Assembly (NCBI GenBank): GCA_002205965.3
Contig: NADL03000492.1
Span: forward strand, 124,001 to 188,000
Length of the DNA stretch: 64,000 nucleotides
Direction of reading: 5' to 3'
From: Kappaphycus alvarezii
Lineage: Eukaryota; Rhodophyta; Florideophyceae; Gigartinales; Solieriaceae
In this document: positions 57,147 through 64,000 of the stretch, piece after piece
How the letters are laid out: every line of letters begins with the position of its first letter
How positions within the stretch are numbered: position 1 is the first letter of the stretch
Notes under the pieces: generated by a model
Told to the model about the DNA's origin: nothing
The model's input: the letters and a program-made list of their open reading frames with translations, nothing else
The model's database searches: none
Position numbers and translations under genes: made by a program

Positions 57147-57494
57147 CTATCCGTAAATACGGCTTTGCAACACGTTTTCAACGTTGTGAGCGACAAGACG
57201 GTGTTTGTCGAGGATGTCAAGACCCATGAGCAGTGGTAAATCAGCGTCCACGACATCTACTGTAAGTTTTAGAAAGGAGTTGTCGGGAGTCGGTATCCTG
57301 ACGTTCATTTTTCTCCTACTTATAAAGATACTGTCATCCAATTCGAAACAGTAATCAGACGGTTTGAGCTTCAGTTTCTGATTCATCTGTCCACATAAAA
57401 CTTTGGCATGTTGGCGGCTAATGCAGGAGCGCTGGGCCCCTATATCTAGTAATGCGCCATTAAAGGTATGTGGCGTACTGGATAAATGTGTCAC
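57147..57494 (-). pseudogene. copia protease relic
   Basis: A retropepsin-like fold is indicated by GALLDIGAQRSCISRQHA, where the usual Asp-Thr/Ser-Gly has Ile at the middle position, and by the later LPLLMGLDILDKHRL. The open stretch starts after stops that separate it from the Pro/Ser-rich region, and ends in a frame different from the integrase. Confidence 0.65.
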
Positions 57495-57652
57495 GCAATT
57501 CTTGATGTCGACGACGATCCTGTGACCGAAGGATGGAGAAAGCTTGGGGTGATGATGACGGCGACCGGCGACGGAACGACACTTCTTTGATTCCGGCAGT
57601 TTTCGTGTAATCGGGGCATGCTCGGGAGTGGTAGGCTGATTTGGAATGCCCC

Positions 57653-58276
57653 TTAACTAAAAAGCGAACTATTACAGTTTTTTTCTTCTTCATTATCCGG
57701 ACAGTCTTCGATATGCGAAGCGAGGATGCCAAATGGATTGTTGGCAAGATGCTGCGGTTTCACGACGGTGGGTGACGTAGCAAGTGGGGATTTAGGGCGC
57801 GATAGCGGTGTGATCGGAGGGGTAAGACAGGTGGTAACTGCTCTTTTGATTGGAGAGAGAGGGGAATTTGAGTGGTGAAGATTTGGAGGTGAAAGGGGGG
57901 CTAATGTTGGCTTAAGTGGAGCGAAGAAGTTGTTGGTGTCCGGGGAGAAGTGGAAAGCCGGAGCGTTAAGTGCGGGTGAGAGGGGAGTCTGAGGGGTTAG
58001 TGCCACATTCGAGGAAGGAGAGGTGCGAGGTGCCACGAATGGATCGGAGCAGGGTGAGGGTGAACAGGGGAATAGAGGTTGAATGGGGTGATGTGGGGGT
58101 TCGATGGTCTCGTAGAACATGATATCTTGTGGATCGGGCAGTGAGTAAGATTCAGGGTCGAAGTCAGACTCAGATTTCTGTAATGAGAGGGTTTGGAGAG
58201 CCTGTGAATATGAATTTTCATCAGCATCAGAGTCTGAGTTGATTGAATCAGGTTGGCTCATAATCCCCCATAACAT
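57653..58276 (-). pseudogene. Pro/Ser-rich linker of the copia polyprotein
   Basis: 207 residues, rich in Pro, Ser and Thr (SPLSPIKRAVTT, PPITPLSRPKSPLATSP), ending in an acidic patch (CPDNEEEKN). No fold motif. It lies between the nucleocapsid knuckle and the protease and is probably a disordered linker. Confidence 0.55.
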
Positions 58277-58279
58277 TTC

Positions 58280-59870
58280 GGCAAGAAAGTTGATATGCTC
58301 GCTCTGTTCGGAAACAATCTACATCAGAATGGTGATTTCCTGTTTAGATATCTTATCCCGGAGCATGAACGCAATCCTCATCTTGACTATAAAGTCAGTA
58401 TCGCGAGGCTTTGTGCAACGTCTTTCAACGTGAGCGGTACTGCCGCAGTTAAAACATTTGGCGTCAGTTCTGGAGGTAAGTTGTTTGCGTATTGGTGCTC
58501 TGGGGTCTCTGCCGTAACGAGCTTGGTTCTGATACCATTTGACAGCGGGGTGAGATTGTCCGAGTCTTTAGAATTTGTCGTTTGGTGCGACAGTTTGTTG
58601 TGAACTTATCGGAGCCGGGGCCATGAAGGGTTGTGTTTTTTGTGGGGGTAGGACCGTACCTATGTTAGCGGCTGTCCTCGGTTAGGATAGGGGAAATGGG
58701 TTATGGGTTGGGGGAAGGGCGTTGTGTGAAAGGGGACCTGAGACGTTATATGTAACACAGATGCGGTGATTGTGCTCCGCTCAAGCCAATGCATCCAAGA
58801 AGGTCTTGGAGTCGCTGCCAGGGTTGTCCATGTTGTTTATCGGAGCTGCGGCCCAGGGTTTCATCCGAACTGCCAGATACAAGACCTTTTTTTGGACGTT
58901 TTCAGTGTTTCTTCCAGGTGGACATTGCATCACAAGCTCTTCAATTTGGCGAGCAAACTTTTGCAGGGCTTCTCCCCCATGTACACTGCAGTGCATGGAA
59001 TTGTTAATACTGAGGATGGATAATTCGTCTTCTATCGACTGTATGCGCATAACGCTACTGTAGCGTTGCTGAAGAGCTTAGACAAGTTGGTCCCAGTCCT
59101 GAATATGACGAAGCGAAGCGTAATAGAAGCGAAGTGCTTCATTCTTAAACATGTCGTGGATGAGGGCGGCCCCTTGATTTTGGGGGATGTTTTTAACTCT
59201 GCAGATGTGTTTCAATTGCGTAAGTGCCATGCTGAGGTTTTCTTTCGATGTACCTCCAAACTTGGATGAATCCCGGTCATAATATGTATATATTTTGTTG
59301 GTGCCGGCTTGGTTGTTAGGATCGAAATTCAGCTGTCGGGCAACTGGGTTAGGTCGGTTATTACGTTCATGAGTGCCTGGTTTCTGGATTTGTGGGGGCG
59401 GCGGGATGTTAATATTTGTCTGTAGATGCCCTTGCTTGTGTGCATGGTATCGATTATAGGCCTCGTTGATGTGGTTGCGGAAATTTTATTCTGTCCAGAT
59501 GGTGATGATGATTCTTATCATGAGTAGGTTGGAGTTCTGGAACTGAGCTGGAAGCGGAAGTCCACGATCCTCCATAAACGTTCTTATAGATTTTTAGATG
59601 CTACTGTTTGATAAGATCTCGGCTCTTGCTAGATCCAGACTGAGAAATCTTCTTGCAACACGGCGCGCAGTTTTTCTTCTCGAGCATCAGGTTTGAAGTC
59701 ATCGAAAGTTCTGAGGAAACGGACGATATTTTTTTGAAGAGGGTTGTATGGTTCAACTCGTTCCCAGTTGATAAAACGGGGAGGGTTCCTTTCAGGAGGA
59801 TTCTGAGGTGGATTTGCCAAATTGACAGAGGGATCGAATAACGAGCTTGAAACGTTTTCACGTCTAGCCT
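58280..59870 (-). pseudogene. copia gag relic
   Basis: From the LTR side the minus strand reads LANPPQNPPERNPPRFINWE and FDDFKPDAREEKLRAVLQED (about 59830-59630). A middle region includes NKIYTYYDRDSSKFGG and GAALIHDMFKNEALRFYYA, then ALQKFARQIEELVMQCPPGR (58781-59050 open). A CCHC nucleocapsid knuckle, CFNCGSTAHVERRC, is at about 58420-58470. At least five stops or frame changes interrupt it. Confidence 0.7.
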
Positions 59871-59880
59871 TATTCCCGAC

Positions 59881-60211
59881 TGTGGATAGAACGCACGAAA
59901 GTTTATTCTCTGAGTTTAGTTGTTTGGTTGATTAAAGTTGTATGATTTTGAGTTCTGAGATAGCGGGTTCTAGCCAAGGACTATCTTAAATACCTATTCT
60001 AGGGTCTATGAGTTGGAGTCCTTAGACGGTTTGAGTGATGCTATGACTCTTAGGATCATCAAATCGGATAAAAGAGAATGGTAACTCTAAATAGAGCAGG
60101 CCCAGTATATGATACTATAGATATGTAAAGCTACTGGATCCGTCTTCGAAGTAAAGGTTGGAGCAGTTGGAGAGGAGATGATGATTAGGGATCAGGGGTC
60201 GTTTCTCCACA
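59881..60211 (-). repeat. 5' LTR of the copia element
   Basis: 331 bp, TGTGG...CCACA; the partner of 54144-54474. Confidence 0.9.
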
Positions 60212-60213
60212 CA

Positions 60214-60231
60214 ATATCTCTTTACCCCTGT
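60214..60231 (+). repeat. Dispersed repeat R1, copy 3 right part
   Basis: ATATCTCTTTACCCC resumes the R1 unit after the copia element. Confidence 0.45.
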
Positions 60232-60247
60232 ACATTACGAAATTTAT

Positions 60248-60313
60248 TGTACAGTACTGTACAGTGCGGTAGATGACCTACAGTACAGTACTGTACAGTA
60301 AATGTACTGTAGG
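60248..60313. repeat. CAGTA-rich palindromes
   Basis: TGTACAGTACTGTACA (60248-60263) is a perfect 16-bp palindrome. CCTACAGTACA (60277-60287) pairs with TGTACTGTAGG (60303-60313) as an 11-bp stem around a 15-base loop. Confidence 0.8.
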
Positions 60314-60379
60314 CCGTGAGCCAGCTTATTAGGGTAGCTTAAGAGGTATTACTGGGCACCCTGCAGGATATTCTGGGCC

Positions 60380-60424
60380 ATAACCGACCATATACTTCAA
60401 ATATTAAATCACTCTACATTTACT
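60380..60424 (+). repeat. Short dispersed repeat, copy 2
   Basis: Similar to 25883-25930 (shared ACCGACCATAT and TTCAAATAT, then AAATCA and ACATTT at equal spacing). It lies between the copia element and the Tc1-like element. Confidence 0.5.
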
Positions 60425-60614
60425 CATGTAGGTAGTTGAGTACGGTGCCGGAAATAATTATAAAGGCACCATCATTTTATAAATAACTTCCAAAAAAGAT
60501 TTTCTCGCGCCAAAGCAACTACAGAAATGAAGAAAGCATATAAAAAAACATTAAATATCAAAAATTAGTGTCTATCCGCCAATCGCTTCAGTGAATTTCA
60601 AACAAAAGGCTAAC

Positions 60615-61834
60615 AGAGGGCGGCAATAATTATACGTAATATGAAACTTGTATACCGCAATTAGCTTTTCCCGCCAGAACTGTGGCAATAAAAATATGTA
60701 TAATGTACATTAAAGACAGCTGCAACACTCCAGAGTCGAATTTAAAGCCAGCGAATACCTACTTCATGCCTCGTGGACCCAGTCTTTCCAAAAAAAGAGA
60801 AAGGCCAAATCATGGCTTTTCATAAAGCCAACTATAGCATTTGCGCCATTGCATCCGAGATCAAACGCTCAAAAGACGTCGCCTCTCTCTTTATAAGGGC
60901 TCCTGAGTCTTATGGAAAGAAAAGAAGGGCCGGTCGCCGGCTCAAAATAAGCAAAGCGGCATGTCGTTACCTCTTTCGAGAACCATCAAAGGGGCATTCA
61001 TTTTATTCTAGCCTTCAGAAATTTTTCAATCTTCCGATTAAACCACGAAGAATAAGGAAACTTCTAAGTTTATGTGAACACTTGAGATTCGAAAAGATGC
61101 AGAAGGCTCCTAATTTGAGTACAAAGCACAAAGAAAATCGAGTTTTGTTCGCCGAAAATCACGCCACTTGGGATGACATGAAATGGTCCCGAGTGGTATT
61201 CAGCGATGAAAACAAGTTTCGATTAGATGGACCTGATGGTTGGATGTCGTACTGGCATGATCTTCGCCAGGAAAAAAGGATTTTTGGTTGATGTTAAAAT
61301 GGTGAGTGGGGGTAATGCTATGGATTGCATTCTCCTTTGAGAGAAAGACCCGATTGATGTTTATAGATGGAAGTCCGGACTCCTACAAGTACACTAAAAC
61401 TTTGCAAGAACATTTGCTACCTTTCGCTTTCGCTAAGTACCAAGATAACTGGATATTTCAGCAGGACACTGCGGAGATTTACATTTCGAAGCACACGAAG
61501 GATTGGTTTGAGAGCAATTCTGTCAATTTTCTTCCGTGGCCCGCGAAGTCCCCGGACTTAAATCCCATAGAAAACCTCCGGGGGATTTTGGCAGGACGTG
61601 CCTACGCAGATGCCAGACATTTTCAGAGTAGAAGGGAGTTAATGGAGTTTGTGCAAGATGAGTGGGTAAAAATCAGTCCTAAGTTGCTTCGTAGTTTAGT
61701 AAGAATCATGCCAAGGCGTCTACTTGGAAGTGCAGTACTGAAGAAGAATGGTGGGCCTACGAGGTACTAATTGAATGTAGAACCCCAATAAACCTATCAT
61801 TTTAACGCTGTCCGTATACTTATTGCCACCCTTT
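60615..61834 (+). mobile_element. Tc1-like transposon (DD34E)
   Basis: Inverted ends are recognisable: GAGGGCGGCAATAATTATAC on the left (from 60615) against AAAGGGTGGCAATAAGTATA read inward from the right end (61834). A second left-end-like sequence, TGTGGCAATAAAAATATGTA, sits at 60681-60700, so the true left end is ambiguous. TA-rich flanks are present but no clean TA duplication can be assigned. Confidence 0.7.
60766..61770 (+). pseudogene. Tc1-like transposase with frameshifts
   Basis: ATG 60766 starts a typical MPRG amino terminus. The frame slips in the A-run at about 60788-60795, and the main frame continues with KGQIMAFHKANYSICAIASE (helix-turn-helix) to 61291. A further slip near 61290-61310, in a G-run, leads to GVMLWIAFSFERKT and the rest of the domain to 61770. 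The catalytic triad is intact: VVFSDENKF, IFQQDTAEIY and SPDLNPIENL, with 34 residues between the second Asp and the Glu, the spacing of the Tc1 branch. The usual Trp after PIENL is Arg. Two length errors in homopolymer runs make it a recent pseudogene, or possibly a sequencing artefact. Confidence 0.85.
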
Positions 61835-62033
61835 ATTATCCTTCACAGCCCCGCTTGCTGTATTATTGTGAGGCAGGTGACGAAAGCTGCTCTGTTTACA
61901 TTATTTGATGCGAGGAATTCATTACAGTACAGTAGTTAGTTTTCTAATGGGGGTAAAGGGGGAAAATTGGTTGTTTTAATGATTGAAAAATAAGGTCGGC
62001 TATAATTATTGGTTTTGTTTTACTGCGAGTATG
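61835..62033. other. Interval with GGGGTAAAGGGG motifs
   Basis: Contains GGGGGTAAAGGGGG near 61950 and TTTACTGCGAGTATGGGGGT, a partial tandem of the end of repeat R1. No gene. Confidence 0.4.
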
Positions 62034-62095
62034 GGGGTAAAGGGGTGGTTTACTGCGAGTAATGGAAAGGTTGGGATTCCTCTGTACTTGTAATC
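62034..62095 (-). repeat. Dispersed repeat R1, copy 2 (inverted)
   Basis: The reverse complement closely matches 32893-32954. The blocks GAATCCCAACCTTTCCAT and ACTCGCAGTAAACC, then ACCCCTTTACCCC, are preserved with few differences. Confidence 0.6.
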
Positions 62096-62099
62096 AATG

Positions 62100-63202
62100 T
62101 AACGTTTACGTTCTTGATATTTTTAAAAAGGAGGTTTCCGTATAATTATTGCCGGCAGTACAGTACAGTACTACAGTAGAGTACACAATCCCTAAGTACT
62201 GCCTACAGTGCCTACATAGGCAACATACCGTACAATACAGTTCACCGCACTGGACAGCGTATGGAAGAAGCCGGAGAGGTTGTACTGTAATGCACTGTGC
62301 TGCACCACTGCGAGAATCTACCATATTGACTCTGTATATTGTAATGAGGAGAAGTAATCAGTGATGGAACAAATGGACTGGTTGTTGGAAATAATTTGAT
62401 ATTTTAAGGGGTGAAATGCAGAGAACCAATCTAATGTTTCCATAAAAGTACTCAGATCTAATAAATTTTTGCTTGTAATGGAATTAGTTTACTGGCGAGT
62501 GCGGGTGTCCACAATACTGTCATTCCAGAAAATTACCTTTAATTTAAATATAGGGTGTTCACGCTAAGGGTTTGGTAGCTGTCGGGAAATTTAATTTGGC
62601 GAGGAATACAGTTAGTCAAGCTTTTAAGGTTCAATGGTAGGAACGGTCTCATATCTTGTACACGTTGCTGCTGACTTGGTTTATCTTTACAACGATTGGT
62701 TTCCAAAAGCCATCGCACTCTTATTTTCAACTTTCATTACACCGTTTGAAACACGGCGAGACATGGGGTATTCCAGGGGTTCAGGGGCTCATGGGAAGTA
62801 CGGCTGGATCAAGATATTTGAGGGGGGGTGAATGGTTACCTTGTGGCACTCCTCTAATCCAAGAATGATGAAATATGCGGGCAGATTGTACGGCAGAAAC
62901 CTCTGAAAACTATTTTCTCTCGACGATGAACCGTATGCTTCCGCGATGGTTATTGGTTCTACTTCCACACGCTATTACAGTAAGATCTGTATTCACAGCC
63001 TCGTCACCATATCTGAGAAAATGATAAACCTTCTCTGGTTGGCCCTCAATGTCAAGCAACTTTCGGATTTCGGCCACTTAGGCACACACACATTGCAATG
63101 TCTTTTTCCCGAAACTGATCCACTCCTGCCCTGACTACTTGTCACTGGAGCTTTTCGGAATACCGGGCAATGGATGCCTCCTCAATTTATCATTCTCACA
63201 GC
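62100..63202. other. Intergenic DNA before the enoyl-CoA hydratase gene
   Basis: No gene is supported. It begins with a TACAGTA-rich patch (62156-62180). Open stretches at 62634-62868 and 62946-63134 lack any recognisable motif. Confidence 0.4.
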
Positions 63203-63210
63203 TATAAAAG
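63203..63210 (+). promoter_or_regulatory. TATA box of the enoyl-CoA hydratase gene
   Basis: TATAAAAG, 131 bp before the ATG, is followed by a pyrimidine-rich stretch (CTGCCTCCTTTCCCCTATT) that could hold the transcription start. Surrounding DNA is not AT-rich, which makes chance less likely. Confidence 0.5.
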
Positions 63211-63333
63211 ACCCTTCGGCCTGCCTCCTTTCCCCTATTATCGAAGGCAAAACTGCCCTTCAGATTTTCCAATTTTTACCTGAGGCTCTCACACTTGTTG
63301 TCTAACGATTGCTCAACACCTTCACCAAACGTT

Positions 63334-64000
63334 ATGGAGAACTTAAGCTTCAAAACTTTTACAATCCGTGTCGATCAAGGGGTTTGCTGGGTTACATTCG
63401 ACTTCCCTCCTGTCAATATTCAGGGGATTCCAATGCTCTCCGATCTAGACAAACTTGCTGCAAATCTCGAGCAAGAACGTTCAATTAAGGTCGTCGTATT
63501 TCTGTCAGCGCATCCAGAGATATTCGTTGCCCATGCCGACACTGAGTTCTTGAAGGATATGTCCGATAAACCTGTCTCGAGAAACGAAGTCATTCTTCTC
63601 AATCTCCAGGTTGTACTCGACCGTATCAGCAGATTACCTCAAGCTACGATCGCTCAGATTGAGGGCTTTGCTCGTGGTGGAGGTCACGAATTTGCACTGG
63701 CTTGTGACATGCGATTCGCTGCTCGTGGAAAAGCTCGCTTCATGCAGATGGAAGTGGCAATGGGCATCCTTCCTTGCGGAGGGGGTGCCTCCCGCCTAGC
63801 GCGGCAGATTGGCCTCGGCCGTGCCCTAGAGATTATTCTAGGTGCGAAAGATTTTGATGCTGATCAAGCCCAAGCTTATGGTACCATCAATCGGGCATTG
63901 GACCCAGAGGAGATTGCACCTTTCGTGAATAATCTGGCTAAGCGCATTGCTTTATGGCCGACAGACGCGATTGAAGCATGCAAGCGCACTGTTTACGCGT
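63334..64000 (+). CDS. Enoyl-CoA hydratase/isomerase (crotonase family), 3' end outside window
   Basis: ATG 63334 opens a frame that stays open to the window edge (222 codons), with no intron. Crotonases hydrate or isomerise acyl-CoA thioesters in fatty-acid and amino-acid breakdown. Motifs in order: VTFDFPPVN near the start; KVVVFLSAHPEIFVAHADTE, forming one side of the oxyanion hole; QIEGFARGGGHEFALACDMR (family consensus is GGGCELA; His replaces Cys here); and MQMEVAMGILPCGGG, with the first catalytic Glu. The second catalytic Glu follows in LGRALEIILGAKDFDADQA. Both catalytic glutamates and the glycine-rich oxyanion elements are preserved, so activity is likely. The amino terminus (MENLSFKTFT) is not a clear mitochondrial presequence. 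The carboxy end, where a peroxisomal signal might be, is not in the window. Confidence 0.9.
   Translation, partial: MENLSFKTFTIRVDQGVCWVTFDFPPVNIQGIPMLSDLDKLAANLEQERSIKVVVFLSAHPEIFVAHADTEFLKDMSDKPVSRNEVILLNLQVVLDRISRLPQATIAQIEGFARGGGHEFALACDMRFAARGKARFMQMEVAMGILPCGGGASRLARQIGLGRALEIILGAKDFDADQAQAYGTINRALDPEEIAPFVNNLAKRIALWPTDAIEACKRTVYA

Larger units (their letters stand above)
54144..60211 (-). mobile_element. Ty1/copia retrotransposon, full length but decayed
   Basis: 6068 bp between two 331-bp LTRs (TGTGG...CCACA), coding on the minus strand in the order gag, protease, integrase, RT, RNase H; the integrase-before-RT order defines copia. The LTRs differ at about 22 positions by eye (near 7%), so it is much older than the gypsy insertion. 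A polypurine tract (GAGGAGGGGGAC on the minus strand, about 54475-54488) adjoins the 3' LTR. Every domain carries stops or frameshifts. No perfect target duplication is seen; ACATC on the left and ATATC two bases after the right LTR may be its remains. Confidence 0.9.

Noticed and set aside
58527-58545. Match to an initiator-tRNA primer site (TGGTATCAGAACC on the minus strand)
   Set aside because: It lies inside the copia gag, far from the LTR, and reads as normal gag codons (WYQNQ).

Overview
The window is eukaryotic nuclear DNA. The evidence is LTR retrotransposons of both major superfamilies, LINE relics with a restriction-like endonuclease, and four DNA-transposon superfamilies (piggyBac, pogo/DDE_1, PIF/Harbinger, Tc1). 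One gene also has a GT-AG intron, and there are TATA boxes and AATAAA signals. The species cannot be fixed from sequence alone. The few host genes are short and nearly intronless, gene density is very low, and one gene is a GH16 endo-glycanase of the agarase/porphyranase/carrageenase type. A multicellular red alga would fit this, but a fungus or other protist is not excluded.

Layout. 1-7.4 kb: a decayed Ty1/copia pol (1-2497, minus) and then a decayed Ty3/gypsy element (about 2.7-7.4 kb, minus; gag, RT and integrase pieces in order). 7.5-26 kb: a strikingly AT-rich island, almost gene-free, holding one relic of a piggyBac-type element (about 13.94-15.46 kb) and the GH16 gene (20834-22016, two exons). 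26-28.3 kb: composition returns to balanced; an intact intronless SDR-type NAD(P)-binding protein gene lies on the minus strand (27055-27687). 28.3-32.9 kb: four broken LINE fragments with a Zn-knuckle and PD-(D/E)xK endonuclease, two of them head to head. 34.7-37.5 kb: a nearly intact piggyBac-like transposon, next to a pogo-like transposase relic (37.55-38.5 kb). 41796-47696: a complete, recently inserted Ty3/gypsy element (667-bp LTRs, 5-bp target duplication) that nevertheless carries a defective coding region; an older gypsy pol relic abuts it on the other strand. 50.0-52.1 kb: a dead PIF/Harbinger element with its Myb-like partner gene facing the transposase. 54144-60211: an older Ty1/copia element (331-bp LTRs). 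60.6-61.8 kb: a Tc1-like DD34E element. 63334-64000: the 5' part of a crotonase/enoyl-CoA hydratase gene that runs off the window.

Only three loci look like functioning host genes: GH16, SDR and enoyl-CoA hydratase. They are far apart and do not form a pathway or cluster. Everything else recognisable is mobile-element material of different ages. No convincing new multi-gene system was found. The most interesting signals are the palindrome-bearing ends shared by two piggyBac-type copies, a young but coding-dead gypsy insertion, a Tudor-like module downstream of a copia integrase, a copia insertion that splits an otherwise undescribed dispersed repeat, and the GH16 gene inside the AT-rich island.
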